In this document: in pieces, positions 9,625 through 18,651 of the stretch
Numbering within the stretch: position 1 is the first letter of the stretch
Layout: each line of letters begins with the position of its first letter
Assembly: GCA_016213675.1 (NCBI GenBank)
Contig: JACQZW010000059.1
Coordinates: forward strand, 1 to 64,000
Length of the DNA: 64,000 bases
From: Acidobacteriota bacterium
GTDB taxonomy: Bacteria > Acidobacteriota > Thermoanaerobaculia > Thermoanaerobaculales > Thermoanaerobaculaceae
Reading direction: 5' to 3'
Notes under the pieces: generated by a model
What the model was told of the DNA's origin: nothing
Databases searched by the model: none
What the model saw: the letters and a program-made list of their open reading frames with translations, nothing else
Program-made: the position numbers and the translations under genes

Positions 9625-10770
9625 CTACGACCCGCCGCGCCAGGTGGCGGCAACCGGCAGGAGGAACGGCGCCAGCACCGAGGCGCGCCAGCGCCGGCCC
9701 AGGCAGTCGGCGAGCGCGGCCTCGTCGGCCGGCAGCCGGTCGGCGACGCCTTCCAGCGCCGCGCGCGGCGCCAGCACACCGCCGTCGATCGCGAGCCCGG
9801 CGGCCACCTCGTCGCGCACCGCCCGGAGCCGCTTGAACCGCTCCTCGCGCTCGCGATCGACGACGAAGCGCTCCCTCGCGAGGCGGTCCGGCGCGGCCGG
9901 GGGCGCGGCGATCACGGCGAGCAGCTCACGGCCGAAGCGGCGGACGGTCGAGCGGCCGACGCCGCGGACCGCGGCCAGCGCGTCGAGGTCGGCGGGCGGC
10001 GCGCCCGCCAGCGCCACCATCGCCTCGGCCTGGAGGATCTTGAACGGCGGCACGTCGTCGCCGGCCGCCCGCTGCTCCCGCCACGCGAACAGCGCAGCCA
10101 GCCGGTCGCGCGCCGCCCCGCGCAAGGCGCGCGACCCCTTGATCCGCTCGAAGGCCAGCGGATCGGGCTCGGGGGGCTCCCAGCGGACTGCCTCCAGCGC
10201 CGCGCACTCCTCCTCCCACCAGTCGAGGCGGCCGAGCTCGGCGAGCCTCGCCGTCAACGTCGCGGAGAGCGCCGCGAGGAACGCCGTGTCGCCGGCCGCG
10301 TAGGCCCTGGCCTCGGCCGACAGCGGGCGCTCGCCCCAGTCGGCGCGCTGGAACTTCTTGTCGAGCGCGATGCCGAGCAGCTTCTCCGCCAGGGCGGCGA
10401 GGCCGGTCTGGGGCTCGCCGAGGAGCTGGGCGGCCACCTGGGTGTCGCGCACGTTGGCGACCCGCGCGCCGAGGTCGCGGTCCAGGACTCGGAGGTCGTA
10501 GTCGGCGCCGTGGAGCAGCTTGCGCACCGCGGGGTCGGCCAGGAGGCGCGCCAGCGGCTGCAGGTTGTCGCGACCCAACGCCAGTGGATCGACGAGCGCG
10601 TGGGCGCCGTCGAACGACAGTTGCACCAGGCACAGCTTGTGGAAATACGAGTGGAGCGAGTCGGCCTCGGTGTCGACCGCCACCTGACCGGCCTGCCGCG
10701 CCTGCTCGCAGATGGCGGCCAGGGCCGCCGGTTCGTCGACCCACGCAGGATGGAGCTCGGATGTCGTCAC
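9625..10770 (-). CDS. rnd: Ribonuclease D-like 3'-5' exonuclease with HRDC domain
   Basis: 381 residues. The DEDDy exonuclease domain (about 1-170) has VDTEADSLHSY (motif I D and E), HGADYDLRVLDRD (II) and YAAGDTAFLA (III Y/D). An HRDC domain follows (about 205-285, FKILQAEAMVALAGAPPADL ... RGVGRSTVRRFG), then a C-terminal region ending at a conserved-looking RWRASVLAPFLLP segment. Likely role: tRNA 3'-end maturation. I take the GTG at 10770 as start since the translation matches the family from SELHPAWVD; no good ribosome site is seen. It is followed directly by recO. Confidence 0.9.
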   Translation of the reverse strand: MTTSELHPAWVDEPAALAAICEQARQAGQVAVDTEADSLHSYFHKLCLVQLSFDGAHALVDPLALGRDNLQPLARLLADPAVRKLLHGADYDLRVLDRDLGARVANVRDTQVAAQLLGEPQTGLAALAEKLLGIALDKKFQRADWGERPLSAEARAYAAGDTAFLAALSATLTARLAELGRLDWWEEECAALEAVRWEPPEPDPLAFERIKGSRALRGAARDRLAALFAWREQRAAGDDVPPFKILQAEAMVALAGAPPADLDALAAVRGVGRSTVRRFGRELLAVIAAPPAAPDRLARERFVVDREREERFKRLRAVRDEVAAGLAIDGGVLAPRAALEGVADRLPADEAALADCLGRRWRASVLAPFLLPVAATWRGGS

Positions 10771-10803
10771 GGTTGCGATGCTAGCAGCCCTTCGAGCAGG
10801 GAT

Positions 10804-10838
10804 GGGGACAGGGAACAGGGAACTGGAAACAGAAAGAC
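10804..10838. repeat. Heptad array, unit GGGAACA
   Basis: Five 7-bp units (GGGGACA, GGGAACA, GGGAACT, GGAAACA, GAAAGAC) in the gap between the DUF4388 gene and RNase D. Confidence 0.8.
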
Positions 10839-10883
10839 CCGGCGCGGGGCCGGGCCTGAGGTCGTGACCGGACGAACGGGGGC

Positions 10884-10911
10884 TGTCCCCTATCCCCTGT
10901 TCCCTGTCCCC
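10884..10911. repeat. Heptad array, unit TGTCCCC, overlapping a gene end
   Basis: Four 7-bp units (TGTCCCC, TATCCCC, TGTTCCC, TGTCCCC). The stop codon of the DUF4388 gene (10890-10892) lies inside the array, so the last residues of that protein are repeat-encoded. Confidence 0.8.
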
Positions 10912-12278
10912 TCGCTCTGTCGTGATTGACGGCAGCCCGCCGCGGCCAGGAGCCCTTCGAGCAGGCGCTCGACCAGCCATGAAGGCTCCCTCGTCTCCCA
11001 CTCGCTGATCGTGAGCGTGGCGTCGGGGTAGTCGCCCCAGGACAGCGTCCGGTTGCCGAGCTCGAGGCCGAGGAGCAACGGCTGCCAGCCGAAGCCGGGG
11101 CCTTCGGCCAGGCGCCGGAGCTGCTGCCACCGGTCTAGCTCCTCCTCCTCGCCCGAGGTGCGGACCAGCGCAACGCCGTCGCACCGTGCCATCACCCCCT
11201 CGAGCGCCCCGCGGGACAACGACTCCGGCCGGACCGCGAGGAGGCAGAGCCTGCCGTCCGCGCCGAGGCGGATGGTCCGGCTGGCCAGCCCGGTCGACAC
11301 GCCCGCCGGGTCTGAGACCATGACCACGCCGGGCTCGCCGCCGAGGAACGAGACGACGTGTGTCGCGTCGTCGGGAGTGGCCGACACGAGGACGACCCAC
11401 AGCGCGACGGCGCCCTGCCCGACCTCGGCGTCGCGCACCTTCTCGATGACCGCGCGGAGCAACGCCCCACAGCGCGGGTCGGCCGATTCGCCGTTCGGCG
11501 TGGGCGCCAGGACGGCTCGCGGCTGCACCGCCAGGACCTTCTCCTGGACCATGTCGAGCACGGCATCGAGGACGAGGTCGTCGTCGACCAGCAGTCGCGC
11601 CACGAGCTGCGGAACGAGCAGAGGCTGCTCCAGCGCCGCATAGATCCCGGCCTGGAGGGCGTCCGACGGCCGTGCCCCGCCGCGCCGGCGGCGGACCAGC
11701 GTGTTGCCCGGGGACGCCGGCAGGCGGTCGACGAGGCGCGGCAACGCCTCGACGCGAGCCCTCGCCCGGACCAGCAGCGACGTCAGGTTCGGCAGGCGCA
11801 GGCTGAACGACACCTCTCCGCCACCGCGATACTCCTCGAGCTCGAAGAAACCCTCCTCCCAGACGAGGGCGTCGAGCATCCGCATGCGGGCCTGGAAGTC
11901 GAGGAAGCGCTGCACCTCGCCGCGGGTCAGCGAGGTCTTCTCGCGGACGAGGTCCTCCAGCGAGGACCCGCTCGCCGGCCGTTCCTGGACCAGCATGGCG
12001 AGGGTCGGCTGGTCGATGACGCCGGCAGCGAGGAGCAGCTCGCCGACCGACCGGCCGTCGCCCGGGGAGAACACCATCGTCGGCTCCCCCTGCGAGAAGA
12101 CCACCACCACCAGGCCGCCGGTGGCCGGGCTGCGCATCACGAGGCGCAGGTCGCGGCGAGCGTGGCGGACCGCGTCGAACAGGGCGGGCGGCGTCAGGAC
12201 CGCGAGCGAACCCGAGGCGCGCGTTGCGGCCGCACGGTGGATCACCGTGCTGCCTGGGGGGTCGTGTGGTTGTGCCAT
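10890..12278 (-). CDS. DUF4388 (PATAN-like) domain protein
   Basis: About 462 residues from ATG 12278; a GTG at 12296 would add six. The first ~110 residues (SLAVLTPPALFDAVRHARRD ... VVVVFSQGEPTMVFSPGD ... LLAAGVIDQPTL) match the DUF4388 pattern of 'function-by-association' signalling proteins common in delta-proteobacteria and Acidobacteriota. A winged or helical stretch (QERPASGSSLEDLVREKTSL) follows. Residues ~270-450 look like a second alpha/beta domain with no clear relative. The final residues (SEGTGNRG) are encoded by the 7-bp repeat array. It diverges from the methyltransferase at 12406. A role in gliding or transport regulation is only a guess. Confidence 0.7.
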   Translation of the reverse strand: MAQPHDPPGSTVIHRAAATRASGSLAVLTPPALFDAVRHARRDLRLVMRSPATGGLVVVVFSQGEPTMVFSPGDGRSVGELLLAAGVIDQPTLAMLVQERPASGSSLEDLVREKTSLTRGEVQRFLDFQARMRMLDALVWEEGFFELEEYRGGGEVSFSLRLPNLTSLLVRARARVEALPRLVDRLPASPGNTLVRRRRGGARPSDALQAGIYAALEQPLLVPQLVARLLVDDDLVLDAVLDMVQEKVLAVQPRAVLAPTPNGESADPRCGALLRAVIEKVRDAEVGQGAVALWVVLVSATPDDATHVVSFLGGEPGVVMVSDPAGVSTGLASRTIRLGADGRLCLLAVRPESLSRGALEGVMARCDGVALVRTSGEEEELDRWQQLRRLAEGPGFGWQPLLLGLELGNRTLSWGDYPDATLTISEWETREPSWLVERLLEGLLAAAGCRQSRQSEGTGNRG

Positions 12279-12405
12279 CCCGATCAAGTTTCGCACGCTG
12301 ACAGACGCCTTGCAACTGCGACTAAACTCGTATGGTGACTCTCCTCACCTGCGATCCGCGCCCACGACCGAAACCGATTGCCTGCTGCGACCCGGCCGGC
12401 CCGCG

Positions 12406-13257
12406 ATGACGACGGACTCCGACCGCGTGCCCCTGCTCGGGCGCCACAACCCGCGCCTGCAGCGACTGCGGCGAATCGCGAGGGGGCAGGAGCCGGGGCT
12501 CACCGTCATCGACGGCATCAAGCTGGCGGTCGAGCTCGCCGGACGTGGCGTGCCGCTGCACGAGGTCTACGCCTCGCCGGAGCAGCTCCGCCTCCTCGCG
12601 GACGATCCGCGCTTCGCCCGGCTCTTCCGTTCCGGGAGGGTCTTCGCCGCCGAGCCGGCGAGCCTCGAGCACGTCGCTCCCACCCGGACGCCGCAGGGGT
12701 TGCTCGCGGTGGTCGAGATCCCCGAGCGCACCGTGCCGCCGACCGGCGTCGTGCTCTACCTCGACCGCGTCCAGGACCCCGGCAACGTCGGCGGCGCGAT
12801 CCGCTGCGCGGCGGCGTTCGGGGCGACGGGCGTGCTGTGCTCTCCCGGCTGCGCCGATCCGTTCTCGCCCCGCGCCGTGCGGTCGTCGGCCGGCCATTCC
12901 CTGCTGCTGCCCGTCGGGCGCGAGGCCGGCTTCGAACGGATCGCCGCGGCAGTGACCGCCGCCGGGGGCGACACGGTCGCCACCGCGGGCCTGGGCGGCG
13001 TCCCGCTGCCGCAGTGGCAGCCGCGCCTGCCCCTCCTCCTCGCCCTCGGCAACGAAGGACAGGGTCTCGACCCCGGGATCGTCGCCGCCTGCCGTGAGAC
13101 GGTCTCGATCCCGCTCGCCGCCGGGGTCGAGTCGCTGAACGTCGCCGTGACGGCCGGCGTGTTGCTCGCCCGGCTGGCCGGTGCGGGGATCGCGGTCGAC
13201 GGGCTTGCACCCGCTCCTATACTTGGTTTGAAGGATCGGAAGGAGAGAACGCGATGA
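12406..13257 (+). CDS. SpoU/TrmH-family RNA 2'-O-ribose methyltransferase
   Basis: 283 residues. An N-terminal substrate-binding domain (LLGRHNPRLQRLRRIARG ... TVIDGIKLAVELAGRG) precedes a SPOUT domain with all three motifs: motif 1 QDPGNVGGAIRCAAAFGA, motif 2 LALGNEGQGL, motif 3 IPLAAGVESLNVAVTAGVLL. It methylates a ribose in 23S rRNA or tRNA; which one cannot be told from sequence. The stop overlaps the ATG of the next gene (ATGA), so the pair is co-translated. The start ATG 12406 is chosen because conserved sequence begins there. Confidence 0.9.
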   Translation: MTTDSDRVPLLGRHNPRLQRLRRIARGQEPGLTVIDGIKLAVELAGRGVPLHEVYASPEQLRLLADDPRFARLFRSGRVFAAEPASLEHVAPTRTPQGLLAVVEIPERTVPPTGVVLYLDRVQDPGNVGGAIRCAAAFGATGVLCSPGCADPFSPRAVRSSAGHSLLLPVGREAGFERIAAAVTAAGGDTVATAGLGGVPLPQWQPRLPLLLALGNEGQGLDPGIVAACRETVSIPLAAGVESLNVAVTAGVLLARLAGAGIAVDGLAPAPILGLKDRKERTR

Positions 13258-14378
13258 TCCGTCACCGTGACCTCGAGCAGTTGCAGGAGCTGTCCCAGGC
13301 CCCCGGCAAGACGCTCACGGTGTATCTCGACGTCGACCAGACGAACGCTGCGAATCGCAAGCGCCAGTTCGAGACGCACCTGCGCGACATGCTCAAGCAG
13401 CTCAAGGCCGCGAATCCGGACGACGACGAGCTGCCCCTCGCCGCCGACGACGTCGAGGACATCGTGAAACGCATCGAAGCGGGCGGCAAGACGCTCGCCC
13501 TGGCGCGCCATCGCAGCCTGGGCGTCACGTTCCGCACCGTGCTGAAGATCGCGCTGCCGTCGGGTGCGTACTGGGGCAGCGGAGCGTTCCTACGGCCCCT
13601 CCTCGAGGCGTTCGACGAGCACGAGCGCTTCGGCATCGTCCTCGTCGACTCCAAGCGCGCGCGGTTGTTCACGGTGTTCCTCGGCGAGATCGAGGAGCAC
13701 AAGGACCTCATCTCCAAGGTGCCGCCGCGACCGGACGCGCCCACCTCCGACAAGCTGCGCTCCCAGTCCCGCATGGAGCGCCGGCACGACGAGAGCGTGT
13801 CGTCCCACGTCCGCATGGTGGCCACCGAGCTCGGTCGCCTGTTCGACCAGCTCGAGGTCGACCGGCTGATCATCGGCGGCACCGTCGGCGTCGCGTCCGA
13901 GCTCGCCCGCATCCTGCCCAAGCGGCTGCGCGGCCGGCTCGTCGAGCTCCTGCCGATTCCCATCACGTCGCCCACCGACGACATCCTCGCCCGGTGCAGC
14001 GAGGTGCAGCTCCGCATCGAGCGTCAGGAAGAGCTCGAGGTCGTGCGCGACCTGCTCAAGGAGGTCCGCAAGGGGGGCCGTGCGGTGACCGGCCTCGGCG
14101 CCACCCTGGAGGCGGTCAACCACGGCCGGGTGTGGAAGCTGGTCTACCTGCAGGGGCTCAAGCTCGAGGGCGGGTCGTGCTCGGACTGCAACGTCCTCAC
14201 CGACCCCGCCGACGAGCGCTGCCCGCTGTGCGGCAAGCCGGTCGAGCAGGAGACCCACCTGGTCGACCGCATGGCCCGGGCGGTCCTCGAGCGCGGCGGT
14301 CACGTCGAGGTGGTCGATGGCCCCGCCGCCGAGGCGCTGCGCCAGGTCTCCGAGGTCGCCGCGATCATGCATTCGTGA
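13254..14378 (+). CDS. Bacterial archaeo-eukaryotic release-factor-like protein (baeRF) with C-terminal zinc ribbon
   Basis: 374 residues. The layout resembles the bacterial eRF1-like (baeRF/VLRF1) group: an N-terminal LTVYLDVDQTNAAN segment, a central eRF1 domain 2-like part (RFGIVLVDSKRARLFTVFLG ... SQSRMERRHDESVSSHVR) and a domain 3-like C-terminal part (VRKGGRAVTGLGATLEAVN). A CSDC ... CPLC zinc ribbon lies near residues 306-328. Such proteins are thought to act on stalled ribosomes or peptidyl-tRNA. Coupling to an RNA methyltransferase supports a translation-related job. GAAGGAGAG lies six bases before the ATG. Confidence 0.75.
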   Translation: MIRHRDLEQLQELSQAPGKTLTVYLDVDQTNAANRKRQFETHLRDMLKQLKAANPDDDELPLAADDVEDIVKRIEAGGKTLALARHRSLGVTFRTVLKIALPSGAYWGSGAFLRPLLEAFDEHERFGIVLVDSKRARLFTVFLGEIEEHKDLISKVPPRPDAPTSDKLRSQSRMERRHDESVSSHVRMVATELGRLFDQLEVDRLIIGGTVGVASELARILPKRLRGRLVELLPIPITSPTDDILARCSEVQLRIERQEELEVVRDLLKEVRKGGRAVTGLGATLEAVNHGRVWKLVYLQGLKLEGGSCSDCNVLTDPADERCPLCGKPVEQETHLVDRMARAVLERGGHVEVVDGPAAEALRQVSEVAAIMHS

Positions 14379-14382
14379 ACGA

Positions 14383-14410
14383 GGGGCTTGGGGCTTGGGG
14401 CTTGGGGCTT
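14383..14410. repeat. Heptad array, four exact GGGGCTT units
   Basis: Four identical 7-bp units immediately after the stop of the baeRF-like gene. Confidence 0.9.
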
Positions 14411-14429
14411 GCACACCCTCGCACCCGAC

Positions 14430-14491
14430 CAGGTTTGCCCTTTCGCCCGCCCACCCAGGGGTGCCCGCCCGCCCACCCGACCAGGGTTGAA
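14430..14491 (+). repeat. 26-bp tandem repeat, about 2.4 copies
   Basis: Units begin CAGGTTTGCCC (14430), CAGGGGTGCCC (14456) and CAGGGTTGAAG (14482), each full unit 26 bp and rich in CCC at 3-4 base intervals. The same unit recurs at 59096-59183 and, inverted, at 59226-59275. Confidence 0.8.
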
Positions 14492-14586
14492 GGGTTGAAG
14501 AGACGGCAGGCTGGGCGCCGAGCGGTGGGACGGGTGGAGCAGTAGACTGGCGGCTGTTAGCTGTCGACTTGCAGTTATCGTCGCGC

Positions 14587-14670
<84 letters not shown>

Positions 14671-14680
14671 TAATCCACTG

Positions 14681-14707
14681 CGGGGGGTCCGCCAGCCCCC
14701 CCGATTT
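14681..14707 (+). terminator. Intrinsic terminator after tRNA-Leu
   Basis: CGGGGGG pairs with CCCCCCG around a nine-base loop, followed by ATTTT, eleven bases after the tRNA. Confidence 0.75.
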
Positions 14708-14812
14708 TGCCTGCGGGAGGCACGCCGGTCACCCAGCCCACCGCCGACCGGCTATGGCCCCCCGGCCCCCCGGAAACCCACCGCCACGGCACCGCCGCTC
14801 GCCGGAGCCTCC

Positions 14813-17500
14813 CTAGCCGAGGGTCTTCTCGCAGTCGACGGTGGAGTCGACGGGGTCGATGCGGATGGAGAAGCCGCGCTTCTCGAAGACCGCGATCATC
14901 GGGCGGTTGTCGGTCGTGGTCTGGGCCACGACGCGCTTGATCCCCCAGTGCTCCGCGATCTCGAGGCAGTAGTCCGTCAGCATGCTGCCGACCGCCTTGC
15001 CCTGCCAGGCGTCGGTGATGAGCACCGCGTACTCCACGGTCTCGCGGTCCGGGTCCGCGATCAGCCGCCCCACGCCGATGAGCTTGGTCCGGCCTTCCTC
15101 CTCGAGCTCGGCCACGATCGCGATCTCCCGGTCGTAGTCGATGTAGCAGAAACGCGTCGCCACCTCGTGCGAGGCCCAGTGGAAGAAGTACCGGAAACGC
15201 GAGTAGATGGTCTCCTTCGAGCAGCTCCCCAGCATCTCCAGCCAGAGCGGTTCGTCCTCCGGCTTGATGGGCCGGAAGGTGACCGGCGTCCCGTTGCTCA
15301 GCGTAACGCGCCTGATGTACCTCTCGGGGTAAGGCCGCAGCGCGAGGTGCGCATAGGACTCGAAGCCCCGGCCGAGCAGGGCCGTGTCGAGGACGACCCT
15401 GGCGTCCAGGGCGATCACGTCCTCGGGCGTGACGAGCAGCGGGTTGATGTCCAGCTCGCTGATCTCGGGGTAGTCGGCGGCCAGGTAGGAGAGGCGGATC
15501 ATGACCTCCACCAGCCACGGGATGTTCACCGGCGGCCTGCCGCGGTAGCCGTTGAGCATGGGCCAGATCTTCAGCGGCTCGAGCATCAACCTGGCGAGCC
15601 GTTCATTCAAAGGAGGGAAGCCGAGGACCCGGTCCCCCAGGAGCTCCGCGCCCACCCCGCCCATGCCCGCCATCATCACGGTCCCGAAGACCGCGTCCCG
15701 CTTGATGCCGAGGATGAGCTCCACGCCGTCGCGGCCGTCCACCATTCGCTGGACGTTCACCCCGTCGATGCGGGCCGCAGGGCTCCTCTCGGCGACGGCC
15801 GCCATCATGGCGTCGTAGGCGGCCTTGACGCCCGCCTCCGATCGGACGTTCAGCGCCACGCCGCCCACGTCGGTCTTGTGGGTGATGTCCGCCGAGAGGA
15901 TCTTGAGCGCGACCGGAAACCCGATCTCCTGGGCCGTGCGGACGGCCTCCTCCGCCGAACCCGCAGCCACCGGCCGCGTCGTCGGGATGCCGTAGGTCTC
16001 CACCAGCTCCTTGGAGAGTGCCTCCGAGAGCACGGGACCCGCCCCGGCCACCTTCTTCAGGAACTCGGACCGATGCACCTCGCGGTCCATCTCGAAGTCG
16101 AGGGGGACGTCCTTCGGTGTCTCGTAGAGGGTCGCCAGGTTGCGGGCGTAGGCCACCAGGGTCATGAAGGCGCGGACCGCCTGTTCCGGCGTGCGGTAGG
16201 CCGCGACACCGCTCTCCGTCAGGATCTTGGCCCCCTCCCGCATGCTCTGTCCGCCCAGCCAGGCAGCCAGGATGGGCTTGGAGGTGGTCTGCTGGAGGGC
16301 ACCGATCACCCTGGCCGCCGCCGTGGGGTTGGTCATGGCCTGCGGCGTGAGGATCACCAGCAGCGCGTCCACGTTCTTGTCCGCCACGACGATCTGCGCC
16401 GCCTTCTCGATCCGCTTGGAGTTGGCGTCCCCGAGGACGTCCACGGGGTTGCCGTGCGACCAGGCGGGAGGCAGGACCCCGTCCAGCGCCTCGCGGGTGT
16501 CGTCCGCGAGCCGGGCGAGCGTCCCCTTCGCGGCGATCAGGGCGTCCGTGGCGATCACCCCCGGGCCCCCCGCGTTGGTGAGGATGCCCAGTCTCGGACC
16601 GAGCGGGACCTTGCCCCGCCCGAGCAGCTCGGCGCAGTCGAAGATCTCGCCGATGTCGTCCACGCGGGTGATCCCCGTCCGGTGGAAGGCGGCGTCGTAG
16701 ACGGCGTCCTCGGAGGCCATGGCGCCGGTGTGCGAGGCGGCCGCCTGCGCCGACTCGGGGAAGCGCCCTGCCTTGAAGGCCAGGATCGGCTTGGAGCGGG
16801 CGAAGGCGCGCGCGGCGGTCATGAACTTGCGGGCCCGGGAGATGGACTCGATGTAGAGGATGATCGCCTGGGTGCCGTCATCCTCGCCGAGATAGTCGAT
16901 GAGGTCGCCGAAGTCCACGTCGAGGCCGTTGCCGATGGAGACGAACGCCGAGAAGCCGATCTTCCCCTCGATGGCCCAGTCGAGCACCGAGGTGCACAGG
17001 GCTCCCGACTGCGAGATGAAGGCGATGCTCCCCGCCTTCGGCATGCCGCCCCCGAAGCTACAGTTGAGCCGGAGCGACGGGATGATGATTCCGAGGCAGT
17101 TCGGCCCCAGGATGCGCATGTCGGGGAAGCGGGCGGCCTCGGCCCGGACCTGGTCCTCGAGGGCCTGGCCCTCCTCCCCCGTCTCCTTGAACCCCGCGGA
17201 CATGATGATGACCCCGTGGATCCCCGCCTCGCCGCACGCTCTCACCAGCCCAGGCGCCTGGCCGGCGGGCGCGCAGATGACGCCGAGGTCCGGCGTCTTC
17301 GGGAGCGACCCCAGGTCGGGGAAGCAGGGAATGCCCATCACCGCTTCGCTCTCGGCATTCACGGGGTAAACGACCCCCCGGAACCCTCCGGTCACGAGGT
17401 TCGAGAGGACCTTGCCACCGACGCTGTTGGGGTTGACGGACACACCGATCAGGGCGATCCGCTGAGGGTTGAAGATACGGTCCAGCTTTCGAGTGCCCAT
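14813..17500 (-). CDS. Acyl-CoA synthetase (NDP-forming)-like / GNAT fusion protein
   Basis: 895 residues. Order: CoA-binding Rossmann domain (1-135, FNPQRIALIGVSVNPNSVGG), succinyl-CoA-ligase-like domains (150-460, with ISQSGALCTSVLDWA and the phospho-histidine motif ASHTGAMASED), ATP-grasp_5 domain (~490-700, ETYGIPTTRPVA ... SADITHKTDVGGV) and a C-terminal GNAT (~735-895, VTFRPIKPEDEPLWLEML ... WQGKAVGSMLTDYC). This is the layout of Pat/YfiQ-type protein lysine acetyltransferases, but the SHTG histidine is kept, so acyl-CoA synthetase activity is possible. ATG 17500 is the start; the sequence upstream is not conserved. Transcribed away from the DMT transporter. Confidence 0.88.
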   Translation of the reverse strand: MGTRKLDRIFNPQRIALIGVSVNPNSVGGKVLSNLVTGGFRGVVYPVNAESEAVMGIPCFPDLGSLPKTPDLGVICAPAGQAPGLVRACGEAGIHGVIIMSAGFKETGEEGQALEDQVRAEAARFPDMRILGPNCLGIIIPSLRLNCSFGGGMPKAGSIAFISQSGALCTSVLDWAIEGKIGFSAFVSIGNGLDVDFGDLIDYLGEDDGTQAIILYIESISRARKFMTAARAFARSKPILAFKAGRFPESAQAAASHTGAMASEDAVYDAAFHRTGITRVDDIGEIFDCAELLGRGKVPLGPRLGILTNAGGPGVIATDALIAAKGTLARLADDTREALDGVLPPAWSHGNPVDVLGDANSKRIEKAAQIVVADKNVDALLVILTPQAMTNPTAAARVIGALQQTTSKPILAAWLGGQSMREGAKILTESGVAAYRTPEQAVRAFMTLVAYARNLATLYETPKDVPLDFEMDREVHRSEFLKKVAGAGPVLSEALSKELVETYGIPTTRPVAAGSAEEAVRTAQEIGFPVALKILSADITHKTDVGGVALNVRSEAGVKAAYDAMMAAVAERSPAARIDGVNVQRMVDGRDGVELILGIKRDAVFGTVMMAGMGGVGAELLGDRVLGFPPLNERLARLMLEPLKIWPMLNGYRGRPPVNIPWLVEVMIRLSYLAADYPEISELDINPLLVTPEDVIALDARVVLDTALLGRGFESYAHLALRPYPERYIRRVTLSNGTPVTFRPIKPEDEPLWLEMLGSCSKETIYSRFRYFFHWASHEVATRFCYIDYDREIAIVAELEEEGRTKLIGVGRLIADPDRETVEYAVLITDAWQGKAVGSMLTDYCLEIAEHWGIKRVVAQTTTDNRPMIAVFEKRGFSIRIDPVDSTVDCEKTLG

Positions 17501-17753
17501 GCTGTTCAGCCTCGGGGAAGTCCCGACGGGACGTTGCTCTGTTGGGGCTCGGGATCGCAGCGGCGCGGGAGATTCCCTCTCACCGGCCTCGAGTGTAGGT
17601 CCGCGAAGGGCGGAGTCAAGGTCGCGCAACCGGCGCGAGCCTCTCGTCGCCGGCCTGTGGCGGCCCGGCGCGGGGCACGGCGCGCGCGGCACGACCGGGT
17701 CGCGGGACAGCCGATCGGGTACTCTGCCGCCCGTGCCTCTCGACCGGTGACCC

Positions 17754-18632
17754 GTGGGCGAGTTCTTTGCCCTCCTGACGGCGCTGATCTGGGCGGCCGC
17801 CGTGATCCTCCTGAAGAGATCCGGGGAGACCGTGCCGCCGTTCTCGCTCAACCTCTTCCGCGTCGTCGTCTCGACCGCCCTCCTGCTGCCGACCGCGATC
17901 CTCGCCGGCCAGGCGAGCTGGAGCGATGCCTCGCTGCGTGACGTCCTCATCCTGTTTGCGAGCGGGGTCATCGCGATCGCGACCTCCGACACGCTCTTCC
18001 ACATGAGCCTCAACGCGGTCGGCGCGGGCATCTCGGCGATCATCGACAGCCTCTACGCGCCGCTCACCGTGCTCATGGCCACGTTCCTGCTCGGCGAACG
18101 CCTCGCCCCGGCTCAGCTCGTCGGGATGGCGCTGGTGATCACCGGCGTACTCGTCGCCGCGCAGCACGAGCCGTCCTCCGGCGTCGCCCCGCGCCAGCTC
18201 GTCCAGGGCGTGGTCTGGGGCATCCTCGCGATGGTCGCGCTGGCGCTGGGGATCGTGATCGCCAAGCCGGTCCTCGACCGCGCTCCCCTGCTCTGGGCGA
18301 CCGCAGTCCGGCAGGTCGGCTGCCTCGTCGTGATGCTCCCGATCGCGCTCCTGTCGGCCCGGCGCCGCGAGATCCTGCGCGTCTTCCGGCCGTCGCGCGG
18401 TTGGCGGTTCTCGCTCCCCGCCACCGTCCTCGGCTCGTACCTGGCGCTCATCTTCTGGATCGCCGGCATGAAGTACACGAAGGTCGGGATCGCCGCGATC
18501 CTAAACCAGTCGAGCGCGATCTACGTCCTGGTCCTGGCCGCGGTCTTCCTACGGGAGCCGTTCACGCGCAGGAAGCTCGCAGCGTCGGCGATCGCCCTCG
18601 CCGGCATCGTCCTGGTCACGCTCCGAGCGTGA
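17754..18632 (+). CDS. EamA/DMT-family transporter
   Basis: 292 residues with about ten hydrophobic segments in two halves, as in drug/metabolite transporters: GEFFALLTALIWAAAVILLKRS at the start, DSLYAPLTVLMATFLLGERL ending half one, and SSAIYVLVLAAVFLREPF in half two. Inner-membrane export of an amino acid or other metabolite is expected; the substrate is unknown. GTG 17754 is the start because the first membrane segment begins there; the ribosome site is weak. The 253 bases upstream to 17501 hold no other recognisable feature. Confidence 0.88.
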   Translation: MGEFFALLTALIWAAAVILLKRSGETVPPFSLNLFRVVVSTALLLPTAILAGQASWSDASLRDVLILFASGVIAIATSDTLFHMSLNAVGAGISAIIDSLYAPLTVLMATFLLGERLAPAQLVGMALVITGVLVAAQHEPSSGVAPRQLVQGVVWGILAMVALALGIVIAKPVLDRAPLLWATAVRQVGCLVVMLPIALLSARRREILRVFRPSRGWRFSLPATVLGSYLALIFWIAGMKYTKVGIAAILNQSSAIYVLVLAAVFLREPFTRRKLAASAIALAGIVLVTLRA

Positions 18633-18651
18633 CGGGCGTGACCCGATCGGA

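Noticed and set aside
17501-17753. Possible small gene or regulatory RNA between the acyl-CoA synthetase and transporter genes
   Set aside because: No ribosome site, frame, promoter or hairpin convincing enough to report.
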